From JAFGED01 sp964551295 (lineage in GTDB: Bacteria; Chloroflexota; Anaerolineae; B4-G1): 22,893 nt of DNA. The stretch spans positions 1-22,893 of the forward strand of contig CAZKDJ010000050.1 in assembly GCA_964551295.1 (NCBI GenBank). The letters are read 5' to 3'. Both the position numbers and the translations under genes were made by a program. This document shows, in pieces, positions 7,501-13,158 of this stretch. The first letter of the stretch is position 1, and every line of letters begins with the position of its first letter. The notes under the pieces are model-generated. The model saw only the letters and a program-made list of their open reading frames with translations. It did no database searches and had not been told where the DNA came from.

Positions 7501-9594
7501 CAAACCCCCGACGACCTGGCCTACGTCATCTACACCTCCGGCTCCACCGGCCAGCCCAAGGGGGTCGTGATCGACCACCGGGGGGCGGTCAACACCATCC
7601 TGGATGTCAATCGTCGCTTCCAGGTGGGCCCCGGGGATCGCGTGTTTGCCCTCTCCCGCCTCAGTTTCGACCTATCGGTGTACGATATCTTCGGTACCTT
7701 GGGTGCCGGGGCGACCATCGTCGTGCCCCAACCCTCCGGCTGGCGGGACCCAGCCCACTGGACGTCGGTGATGCAACGGGAAGGCGTGACCATCTGGAAC
7801 TCTGTGCCGGCCTTGATGGAGATGTTGGTTGATTACACCGAGGTCCAGGCAGGCGCTCTGCCCTCGACACTCCGCCTGGTGCTGATGAGTGGGGATTGGA
7901 TTCCTGTCAGTCTTCCTGATCGGATCCGGGCCCTGGGTCAAGAGATGGACGTCTTCAGCATGGGAGGCGCGACGGAGGCTTCGATCTGGTCTATCCTCTA
8001 CCCCATACAGGAGGTCGACCCGGCGTGGAAGAGCATTCCGTATGGGCAGCCGATGGATAACCAGCGGTTCTACGTGTTGGATCAGAGATTGGAACCTCGC
8101 CCTGTCTGGGTTCCCGGCGAGCTGTACATTGGGGGCATAGGTCTGGCCAAGGGCTACTGGCGCGACGAGGAAAGGACCGCGGCCAGTTTCATTCACCATC
8201 CTCACACCGGCGAACGATTGTATCGTACGGGGGATATGGGACGGTATCTGCCGGATGGGAACATCGAGTTCCTGGGCCGGGAGGATTTCCAGGTCAAAGT
8301 ACAGGGGTATCGGATCGAGTTGGGAGAGATCGAAGCGGCTTTGACCCAGCACCCGGCGGTGGGCACGGGGGTGGTGGTGGCGGTGGGCGAACGGCAGAAG
8401 AAGCGGTTGGTGGGGTACGTGGTGCCGGCCGACGGGAGCGTTCCGCAGGGCGATGAGTTGCAGCGCTACTTGAAGGAAAAGCTGCCCGAGCACATGGTGC
8501 CTTCGGTCTTCGTGAACCTGGAGGCCCTACCGCTGACGGCCAATGGCAAGGTGGACCGGCAGGCGCTTCCGCCGCCAGACCCGGCCCAGCTTTCACCCCA
8601 GAAGGAACAGGACACTAGCCGAGAGGCGTCCCCCATCACCGTGAAAGTCACTCAGTTGGCCAAGCAGGTGCTGGTCATCGACCACGTCGCCCCGGAGGCA
8701 AACTTGCTGGATTTGGGCGCCAACTCGATCGACATCGTCAGGATGGCGACTTTGCTGGAAAAGGAGCTCGGCTTTCGCCCAGAGATTGAGGAGCTTTTTC
8801 GGCTTCAGACGGTCAATGAGGTATCAGGGTACTATGAGCGGCATCTGATGCAGAGTCGGACCCCTATAGGGGCGAATGGGACAGAGGACGCCTTGCTGGA
8901 TTCTTTCAAGGTGCTTCTCGATCCTGAGGAGCGCGATGCGTTTAAACGGACCCAGCATGGCCTGCGCCGGATCGAAGGGTATGACTTTTCAGCGCCTCCC
9001 GATCCTGACGGCGCGATCAAGGGAAAATACGCCGAGCGTCAGAGTTATCGATCCTTTGTGCCTGGCCCTATGGCGAAAGGTGCGTTCAGGGGCCTTCTGA
9101 GTTGTCTGCGGCAGATCACTGTGGATGGGAAGCCCAAATATCTGTACGGTTCTGCCGGTCCAACCTATGCCGTGCAGACGTACCTGTACGTCAAACCCGG
9201 CGGGGTGGAGGGGATATCGGCTGGCATCTACTACTATCACCCTGTGGTGGACGATGTCGTGCCGGTGGCAACTGAGGCACGTATTGATCGAGATGTGCAT
9301 TTCTTTCAGAACCGTGTTATCTTCGACGAGTCTGCTTTTTCTCTCTTTCTCATCTGTCAGCTCGGGGCCATCGTGCCTCTGTATGGGAGAAAGAGCAGGG
9401 ACTATGCCTTGATCGAGACGGGGCTGATGGCCCAGCTTCTGGAGATGTCCGCACCAGCCTATCAGATCGGGCTTTGTCAGATCGGGGATTTGGATTTCGA
9501 CAAGATACGCCACCTGTTTGTGCTGGAGGAGAGCCACGTTCTCTTGCACAGCTTGGTTGGCGGCTCGGTTGACTGGGAAGAGGGGACGGTATGA
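652..9594 (+). CDS. Hybrid-cluster NRPS: FT-C*-A(Ser)-PCP-E-Cy-A(Cys)-PCP-Ox, 2980 aa
   Basis: A two-module NRPS that probably starts the assembly line. Visible domains in order: methionyl-tRNA-formyltransferase-like domain (about residues 1-290); C-terminal lobe of a condensation domain only (334-583); adenylation domain 1 (YTSGSTG near 765, A10 Lys 1108); carrier with Ser 1166; epimerization domain (1214-1655); heterocyclization domain (1684-2113); adenylation domain 2 (YTSGSTG at 2294, A10 Lys 2633); carrier with Ser 2692; nitroreductase-like oxidase (2748-2980). The binding-pocket signatures, aligned by hand to GrsA, read DVWHISLVDK (serine) and DLYNLSMIWK (cysteine). The predicted product is N-formyl-D-Ser joined to a cysteine-derived thiazole, held on the second carrier. 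The stop codon overlaps the next start as ATGA, so the two proteins are probably translationally coupled. Domain order is firm. Substrates follow from known specificity codes. N-formylation is inferred from the FT domain. Confidence 0.95.
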   Translation: MHTDHRFSCFIIGEGTLPIQCAEILLERGHDVFGVISPDLQLARWARERGVPCLALGPDKRTHAGDIFSFLGQRPFDYLFSVVNYCFLPEEVLALPRKKAINYHDAPLPRYAGICATSWAIMQREAVHGITWHVATRQVDAGDILKQRRFEVCPDDTALTLNMRCFEEAIVAFAELVDDLACDRASFLPQNLEERTYFSLNKRPPSGCVIAWDQGAEDIAAFMRALEFGPYPNRLGLPKLAIGKDLIVVSSLEVLESLVDALPGTIVAVTNDALTVSTRTNHVALREFLTVDGQPLAVPEAVARFGLDRGARFEDLDQDLADRLTVANALICKHEPFWVKRLAALQPLTLPYAASATVQRLSEDTPLDSVRIPASVWSEVEDSLAARHPTWDVDDVMLSAFVAYLARLVGTGVFDVGFRATMPQDGGDRHLDLAGLEGFFARYVPLRVGIDPAECFERVHQSVQAQVELVKQHYTYARDILARYPQVDLQQTVGTGKRAWPVVIEHGKDLDGWWAKAGSPFSLVISKDGGLSTCHFVYDPGTIDQAHATSMLRQFATFLSGVISADAQQPLWSIPLLTEAERRHVLIGLNDTNVDYPAGQGLCIHQIFEAQVERAPDSVALSFGDQSLTYRALNRRANQLAHHLQELGVGPDVLVGVCMERSVEMVIALYGILKAGGAYVPLDPMYPRERLTFMLVDACVPLVLTQKKFLAALSAYEAQTGAEETPGLLGGQRAICLDADWGMIADSPRNPVSEVGDDHLAYAIYTSGSTGKPKAAMNTHAGIRNRLLWMQDEYQLDETDRVMQKTPFSFDVSVWEFFWPLLTGACLVVARPEGHKDSDCLVRLIIERSVTTMHFVPSMLRVFVEQREVEVCRSIRRVICSGEALSFDLQERFFARLGAELHNLYGPTEAAVDVTYWACRRGSERRIVPIGRPIANTQIYLLDAYLQPVPIGVPGELHIAGAGLARGYLNRPDLTAEKFVPHPFPSTVGQREGGARLYRSGDLARYLPDGNIEFLGRIDHQVKIRGFRIELGEIETVLMEHPAVQEVVVLARQDIPDHKRLVAYFVLAPDGAFTAGDLRDFLKERLPNHMIPSFIVPMDALPLTPNGKVDRRALPLPEQALPDLAQGCVAPRTSEEKALAQVWAQVLGVEHVGIDDDFFDDLGGDSILGMQVIAKANQIGFQLAPTQLLKARTIAALAVLAGTSRAVQAEQGFILGTVPLTPIQHWFFEQRLPEPDHWNQAFLFEVQRRLSPSTLKTAVQQLLVHHDALRLRFERGATGWQQVDADAEGDAPFVALDFSHLPAGEQEAAVEAEIGRLHASLNLEDGPLVHVALFDLGAEKSSYLFIVIHHLAVDIVSWQILLEDLQTVYQQLIQGREVELPPKTTSFQYWSKRLATYAQSEMLRQELPHWLAEPRRHVPRLPIDYPEGDNTEASARMVSVLLDAEETQILLQKVPAAYSGRIDQILLAALARAFWRWNGKRPVLVDLEGHGREDLFEDVDLSRTVGWFTAISPVLLDLSEGSTLEDTLESTGEQLSSVPHRGISYGLLRYLSQDEAIVEQLQALPQAEVSFNYMGQFDQYFPASSFLSLAQVLVGPLHSLAGSRRYLLEIGGGVIKDQFRLDWTYSENLHRRATIEALAQDFVSELRSLIARCRSVGIQDEATTDLGEQAGGGQGFAIVPAPEERYRPFPLSDMQQAYWIGRGSTHQLGNVSPHTYFEFESVGLDVARLNLALKRVIDRHEMLRAVVLPDGHQQILEHAAYQIEVVDLREQDAQTVAARLEAARESMSHLVKPADQCPPFEVQAYLLDGQRVRVNFSWDSLMADAFSLFLLMREWSEFYQDPEASLPPLELSFRDYVLAELASRQSEAYQQSLAYWVERLPTLPPGPELPLVRSPGSIEHPRFVRQTGRLQPETWRRLRQRAKQAGLTPAMLLCAAFSEVLAAWSKEPRFTNNVSLFDRRPFHPQIYDVVGDFTSGILLEMDSLAADTFEARATQLQDQLWADLEHTRVSSVRVLRELARTQGAAMAAMPVVFTCVLNLGRRQQGGLSLTSWLGDLVYSASQAPQVWLDHQIFEDGEGLFLTWDAIEALFPPGLMEDMFGAYCRLLRRLAHEDASWQQDRWSLVPREQLARQEEVNGTDASLSSELLHTLFDAQVAQRPSHPAVVAVDRTLTYQELDRRSNQVARRLRSLGVRPNQFVAVVMEKGWEQVVAVLGVLKAGGAYLPIGAGQPRERLWYLLENGEVGVVLTQSHIDQRSTWPGSVHRLCVDDDQAWTDDDHALDLVQTPDDLAYVIYTSGSTGQPKGVVIDHRGAVNTILDVNRRFQVGPGDRVFALSRLSFDLSVYDIFGTLGAGATIVVPQPSGWRDPAHWTSVMQREGVTIWNSVPALMEMLVDYTEVQAGALPSTLRLVLMSGDWIPVSLPDRIRALGQEMDVFSMGGATEASIWSILYPIQEVDPAWKSIPYGQPMDNQRFYVLDQRLEPRPVWVPGELYIGGIGLAKGYWRDEERTAASFIHHPHTGERLYRTGDMGRYLPDGNIEFLGREDFQVKVQGYRIELGEIEAALTQHPAVGTGVVVAVGERQKKRLVGYVVPADGSVPQGDELQRYLKEKLPEHMVPSVFVNLEALPLTANGKVDRQALPPPDPAQLSPQKEQDTSREASPITVKVTQLAKQVLVIDHVAPEANLLDLGANSIDIVRMATLLEKELGFRPEIEELFRLQTVNEVSGYYERHLMQSRTPIGANGTEDALLDSFKVLLDPEERDAFKRTQHGLRRIEGYDFSAPPDPDGAIKGKYAERQSYRSFVPGPMAKGAFRGLLSCLRQITVDGKPKYLYGSAGPTYAVQTYLYVKPGGVEGISAGIYYYHPVVDDVVPVATEARIDRDVHFFQNRVIFDESAFSLFLICQLGAIVPLYGRKSRDYALIETGLMAQLLEMSAPAYQIGLCQIGDLDFDKIRHLFVLEESHVLLHSLVGGSVDWEEGTV
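1651..2400 (+). other. Half condensation domain lacking the catalytic N-lobe
   Basis: Residues about 334-583 align by eye with only the second half of a condensation domain. They include the FWVKRL-like lead-in, the segment ending in SAFVAYLARL, the GFFARYVPLRV strand and the C-domain-to-A linker ending at LLTEAERRHVL. The HHxxxDG motif and the first lobe are absent. Their place is taken by the formyltransferase. This piece cannot form a peptide bond by itself. It is probably a structural linker between FT and adenylation domain 1, and a leftover of a C-A module that gained an FT starter. Confidence 0.75.
2401..3996 (+). other. Adenylation domain 1, serine-type code
   Basis: Core motifs are all present: IYTSGSTGKPK from residue 764, FDVSVWEFF, LYGPTEAAVD from 904, and the A10 motif with Lys 1108. 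Pocket residues read D, V, W, H, I, S, L, V, D and the A10 K. This is a standard serine signature of the EntF-like type. The neighbouring E domain implies the serine is turned to the D form after loading. Confidence 0.85.
4291..5620 (+). other. Epimerization domain of module 1
   Basis: E-domain hallmarks are present: HHLAVD at 1349-1354, followed by VSW and then LLEDL; EGHGRED starting at the catalytic Glu 1488; RTVGWFT; and FNYMGQFD with Asn1572/Tyr1573. The domain should epimerise carrier-bound serine (or formyl-serine). One departure is the residue after the HHxxxD Asp, normally Gly, which is Ile here (1355). Confidence 0.85.
5701..6990 (+). other. Heterocyclization domain 1
   Basis: The domain opens with PFPLSDMQQAYWIGRG, typical of Cy domains. 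It has DxxxxD (Asp1819 and Asp1824, in FSWDSLMADAFS) in place of the condensation HHxxxDG. It should condense formyl-D-Ser with cysteine on the next carrier and dehydrate the product to a thiazoline. The segment is much richer in GC than the E domain just before it. Confidence 0.9.
7081..8585 (+). other. Adenylation domain 2, cysteine-type code
   Basis: Pocket residues read from FDLSVYDIFG, IWNSVPALMEML, LVLMSGDW and SMGGATEASIW give DLYNLSMIWK. This differs from the usual cysteine code of Cy-containing modules (DLYNLSLIWK) at one position only. Together with the Cy and Ox domains it supports a thiazole from cysteine. Confidence 0.88.
8881..9591 (+). other. SagB/McbC-like nitroreductase-fold oxidase (Ox) domain
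   Basis: Residues 2748-2980 match the FMN-dependent SagB-type dehydrogenase fold. The YAERQSYRSF entry motif has Arg2796, and a YYYHPVVDD segment and a GLMAQLLEMSA helix with nearby GLCQIGDLD follow. In thiazole-forming NRPSs (for example epothilone and bleomycin systems) such a domain oxidises the thiazoline to a thiazole. It sits after the carrier, at the protein's C-terminus. The coding segment is notably AT-rich for this window. Confidence 0.85.
9580..9585 (+). promoter_or_regulatory. Ribosome binding site inside the end of the first NRPS
   Basis: GAGGGG lies 5 bases before the ATG at 9591, within the last codons of the upstream gene. With the ATGA stop/start overlap it supports coupled translation of the two synthetases. 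Confidence 0.6.
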
Positions 9595-12500
9595 GCACAG
9601 CAGAGTTTTTGGATAGCTTGACTCAACAGGGGGTCAGGATATGGGCGGAAGATGATCAATTGCGCTATCGTGCGCCCAGGGGGGTGCTGACGTCCAACCT
9701 ACGCACGGAGTTGGCAAAGCGCAAGCCAGAGATTTTAGCTTTGTTGCCTCAGCGCGCGGCGGGCGAAACCGAGACACAACTACCTCAGATACAGTCTGCT
9801 CCGGAGGAGCGAAATCTGCCTTTTCCCCTCACCGATATGCAGCACGCCTATTGGATCGGTCGGAGCAGTTCCTTCGAAATCGGAAACGTGGCCGGGCATG
9901 CTTACATAGAAATAGAGAGCGCTGATATGGACGTGGCGCGTCTCAATCGCGCCTGGCAGCGGATGATCAATCGCCACGATGCACTGCGGGTGGTGGTGGA
10001 ACCCGGGGGGCAGCAGCGCATTCTGGCAAAAGTTCCCGCTTACCAAATTGAGGTCATCGATTGGCGAGGAACCGCCCCTGCCGAGGTGCAGTCTGGGCTA
10101 GACGACCTGCGGCAACGTATGTCGCACCAGATATTGCCGGTCGACGAGTGGCCCTTGTTCGATATCCGGGTGTCGCTGCTCGATGACCAGCGGGCGCGGA
10201 TTCACTTCAGTATCGATGGCCTGGTGGCTGATGCCTGGAGTTTGAGCATCATCCTCAAGGAATGGGGCCAGTTCTACCAGCATCCCCAGGCGGCCTCTGC
10301 CTCGTTGGATATCTCTCTCCGGGATTACGTTCTGGCCGAGATCGACCTGCAGGGCTCGGGGCGATACCGTCGGTCCTTGGCGTACTGGAAGAGCCGGCTG
10401 GTCGATCTGCCACCGGCCCCCGTTTTGCCCATGGCCAAATCCCCCGCTTCCGTCACCCATCCCCGATTCGTAGGCCAGGTCAAGAGGATCCCCGCCGAGA
10501 CCTGGCGCCGGCTGAAGGCCCGGGCCGCCCAGGCCGGCTTGACCCCCTCGGGCCTGCTGCTGGCGATCTACGCCCGGGTGCTGGCTACCTGGAGCAAGAG
10601 CCAGCGGTTCACCATCAGCGTACCGCACTTCAACCGGCTGCCTATGCACCCGCAGGTTGATCGCATCGTCGGGGAGCTGGCCTCCTTCATCCCGGTCGAG
10701 GCAGACTTTTCGACCCCAGATACGTTCGAGGCTCAGGCCAGGCGCGTTCAGCAGCAACTCATGGAGGGGTTGGAGCACCGGTGCGTGTCGGGAGTTCGAA
10801 TCCTACGGGAACTGGCCAGAGTTCACGGCCGGACGCCCAGGGCGATGTTGCCCATCGTGTTCACCACGACGATCTTTCAATCCTCCCATAGTCATGGATC
10901 ACTGTTCGACGCGGCGACAGGGTTGGGCCAGTTGCTGTACAACATTAACCAAACTCCCCAGGTGTGGGCCGATTTCCAGGTCTCTGAACGGGAAGGTGCC
11001 CTCCGCCTGTACTGGGAGGCCGTGGAGGAGGTCTTTCCTCCGGGCTTGTTAGAGGATGCGTTCGATGCTTACGTTCGTCTCGTGCAACGGCTGGCTGATG
11101 AGGACGGAGCCTGGCAGGATGCACAGTTGCGACTCGTGCCCTCGGAACAGGTGGCCCAGTGGGAGGCGATCAATGGCAAACGAGCGCTGATTCCCGACAA
11201 ACTGCTCCATACCCTGTTTGAGGAGCAGGCGGCGCGGCGACCTGGTCAGGTAGCGGTGGTTTCTGGACACCAGCGGTTAACCTACGAGACGTTGGACCAG
11301 CGGTCCAACCAATTGGGGCGTGCATTGCGAGAGATGGGCGTCTGCCCCAATCAACTGGTGGCCGTGGTGATGGAAAAGGGGTGGGAGCAGATCGTGGCCG
11401 TCCTGGGCATCCACAAGGCCGGAGCCGCGTACCTGCCCATCGACGCCAACTTGCCCAGGGAGCGGGTTTGGTACCTGTTGGAGGATGGACAGGTCGAGGC
11501 GGTTCTCACCCAGCCAGGACTGGACCGTCGCCTGACGTGGCCGGAGGGGGTGCGGCGGCTGGTCGTGAAGGAGGCCCGGACAGAGGTCGACGCAGGTCCC
11601 CTGGAGCCGGTGCAGGGCCTGGACGACCTGGCCTACGTGATCTACACCTCGGGCTCGACCGGACAGCCGAAGGGGGCCATGATCGCCCAACGGGGCTTGG
11701 TGAACGGGATTACCTACACCAACGGGCAATTCCACGTCACCTCCGCTGATCGGACGTTGGCCCTGACAGCCCTGCATCACGATATGTCAGCCTACGATAT
11801 TTTTGGCACCCTGGCCGGCGGGGGGGCCATCGTCATCCCCGACGCTGCGGCGACCCGCGACCCCGTCCACTGGGTAGAGCTGATCAACCGGGAGCAGGTG
11901 AGCATCTGGAACTCGGTGCCGCCCTTCATGGAGATGCTAGTCGAGTATTTGGAACACGCCGACGGCGTCGCCTTGCGGCCAGACACCCTCCGGCTGGCCT
12001 TCTTGGGTGGGGATTGGATTTCCCTCACCGTCCCCGGTCGAATCAGGGCCCTGGCCCCATCCATTCAGGTGGTCAGTGTTGGAGGACCGACCGAGACGAC
12101 CTTGTGGAACATCTGGTACCCGATCGGGCGCGTCGACGCGGATTGGAAGAGCATCCCTTACGGTCAACCCATCGTCAACACCCGTTACTACGTGTTGAAC
12201 GAGGCCCTTGAGCCCTGTCCGGTGTGGGTTCCAGGTGAGATGTACTGTGCCGGTGTCGGTCTGGCCAAGGGGTATTGGCGAAACGAGGAAAAGACCCGCG
12301 CCAGCTTCATCGCCCACCCTAGGACCGGGGAACGGCTCTACCGGACAGGGGACCTGGGACGGTATCTCCCTGACGGAAACATCGAGTTTCTGGGCCGGAA
12401 GGACTTCCAGGTCAAGATCCAGGGCCAGCGGATCGAGTTGGGGGAGATCGAAGCGGCGTTGGTCCAACACCCGGCGGTCAAGTCGGCGGTGGTGATGGCC

Positions 12501-13052
12501 GTGGGAGAGCCGCAAGGCAGAAAGCACCTGGTGGGCTACGTCGTGCCCTCGACCGGGGACCGGCTGGCCAGCGATGAGATCCGCGATGGCCTGGAGGAGA
12601 AACTGCCGGAGCACATGATCCCCTCGACTTTTGTCACCCTGGACTCACTGCCCTTGACCCCCAATGGCAAGGTGGACCGGCAGGCACTCTCTGAGCTCGA
12701 TCTGGGGCATCAGATGGAGAAGGAACGTGTACCTCCCCGGGGTCCCGTGGAGGAGCAACTGGCCGAGATATTGGCCGATCTATTGGGGGGCGAGAGCGTG
12801 GGGGCATACGACAACTTCTTCGAACTCGGTGGCGATTCGGTGATGGCTGTCCAGGTCGTCTCCCGGGTAAGGGACACCTTCCAGGTGGAGTTGTCCCTGC
12901 CTAGGCTCTTCGAGGAGCCCGCCGTGGCCAGCCTAGCTCTAGAGATTGCCAAGAGCCAGGCCTGGGAAGCCGGCGATGCGTTGGTGGCTCGTTTATTGGA
13001 GGAATTGGAGAACATCTCCGAAGAAGAGGTGAAGGCCTTGCTGGAAAGTTAG
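9591..13052 (+). CDS. One-module NRPS: TubC_N docking-Cy-A-PCP, 1153 aa
   Basis: Residues 3-53 form a TubC_N-type docking domain (FLDSLTQQGV... QLRYRAPRGVLT... KPEILALL). A heterocyclization domain follows (PFPLTDMQHAYWIGRS; DxxxxD with Asp209 and Asp214 in FSIDGLVADAWS). Next come an adenylation domain (YTSGSTG at 685, A10 Lys 1027) and a carrier with Ser1083 in LGGDSVMAVQ. The C-terminal tail (RLLEELENISEEEVKALLES) is a typical acidic docking helix. Here it faces the SPEKRALL helix at the start of the next protein. The pocket reads DMYNFGVLWK, which I cannot match to a known substrate. The Cy domain implies Cys, Ser or Thr, cyclised to an azoline. No oxidase follows, so the ring may stay an azoline unless the upstream Ox acts in trans. 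Translation is coupled to the preceding gene. Confidence 0.93.
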   Translation: MSTAEFLDSLTQQGVRIWAEDDQLRYRAPRGVLTSNLRTELAKRKPEILALLPQRAAGETETQLPQIQSAPEERNLPFPLTDMQHAYWIGRSSSFEIGNVAGHAYIEIESADMDVARLNRAWQRMINRHDALRVVVEPGGQQRILAKVPAYQIEVIDWRGTAPAEVQSGLDDLRQRMSHQILPVDEWPLFDIRVSLLDDQRARIHFSIDGLVADAWSLSIILKEWGQFYQHPQAASASLDISLRDYVLAEIDLQGSGRYRRSLAYWKSRLVDLPPAPVLPMAKSPASVTHPRFVGQVKRIPAETWRRLKARAAQAGLTPSGLLLAIYARVLATWSKSQRFTISVPHFNRLPMHPQVDRIVGELASFIPVEADFSTPDTFEAQARRVQQQLMEGLEHRCVSGVRILRELARVHGRTPRAMLPIVFTTTIFQSSHSHGSLFDAATGLGQLLYNINQTPQVWADFQVSEREGALRLYWEAVEEVFPPGLLEDAFDAYVRLVQRLADEDGAWQDAQLRLVPSEQVAQWEAINGKRALIPDKLLHTLFEEQAARRPGQVAVVSGHQRLTYETLDQRSNQLGRALREMGVCPNQLVAVVMEKGWEQIVAVLGIHKAGAAYLPIDANLPRERVWYLLEDGQVEAVLTQPGLDRRLTWPEGVRRLVVKEARTEVDAGPLEPVQGLDDLAYVIYTSGSTGQPKGAMIAQRGLVNGITYTNGQFHVTSADRTLALTALHHDMSAYDIFGTLAGGGAIVIPDAAATRDPVHWVELINREQVSIWNSVPPFMEMLVEYLEHADGVALRPDTLRLAFLGGDWISLTVPGRIRALAPSIQVVSVGGPTETTLWNIWYPIGRVDADWKSIPYGQPIVNTRYYVLNEALEPCPVWVPGEMYCAGVGLAKGYWRNEEKTRASFIAHPRTGERLYRTGDLGRYLPDGNIEFLGRKDFQVKIQGQRIELGEIEAALVQHPAVKSAVVMAVGEPQGRKHLVGYVVPSTGDRLASDEIRDGLEEKLPEHMIPSTFVTLDSLPLTPNGKVDRQALSELDLGHQMEKERVPPRGPVEEQLAEILADLLGGESVGAYDNFFELGGDSVMAVQVVSRVRDTFQVELSLPRLFEEPAVASLALEIAKSQAWEAGDALVARLLEELENISEEEVKALLES
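9597..9755 (+). other. TubC_N docking domain
   Basis: Residues 3-53 match the small TubC N-terminal docking fold. In that family it binds a short acidic C-terminal motif of the upstream synthetase. The preceding protein ends in SVDWEEGTV after its Ox domain, which is a plausible partner motif, so the pair probably fixes the order of these two proteins. Confidence 0.75.
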
Positions 13053-13086
13053 CAGGTATCTTCTCAAAAAGTAGGGGCAAGAGTAA

Positions 13087-13105
13087 GTCGGATTGCCAAT
13101 CCGAC
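13087..13105 (+). repeat. Perfect 9-bp palindromic hairpin between two NRPS genes
   Basis: GTCGGATTG, one spacer base, then CAATCCGAC, so the arms are exact reverse complements. The pairing could extend outward by two more base pairs (TA/TA) past a single mismatch. It sits in the only long gap of the operon (13053-13158). No T-run follows, so it is not a classical intrinsic terminator. It looks like a dispersed REP-like palindrome or an mRNA-processing or attenuation hairpin. I see no second copy in this window. Confidence 0.6.
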
Positions 13106-13146
13106 CTACATTCCCCCAAGATATTGAGATGATACGTTAGCAGAAT

Positions 13147-13151
13147 AGGAG
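13147..13151 (+). promoter_or_regulatory. Ribosome binding site that sets the start of the third synthetase
   Basis: AGGAG lies 7 bases before the ATG at 13159. That favours this ATG over the TTG directly before it at 13156. Confidence 0.65.
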
Positions 13152-13158
13152 TGCATTG

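Noticed and set aside
5587..8493. Several minus-strand open frames of 200-270 codons
   Set aside because: They mirror the Cy and A domains of the first NRPS and have compositionally odd, motif-free translations.
13087..13105. Possible intrinsic terminator between the second and third synthetase
   Set aside because: The hairpin is not followed by a T-run, and the next bases are C-rich. The downstream gene continues the same assembly line, so a hard stop here is unlikely.
13156..13158. TTG as the start of the third synthetase
   Set aside because: The ATG in the next codon is better placed relative to AGGAG, and the TTG adds only one residue.
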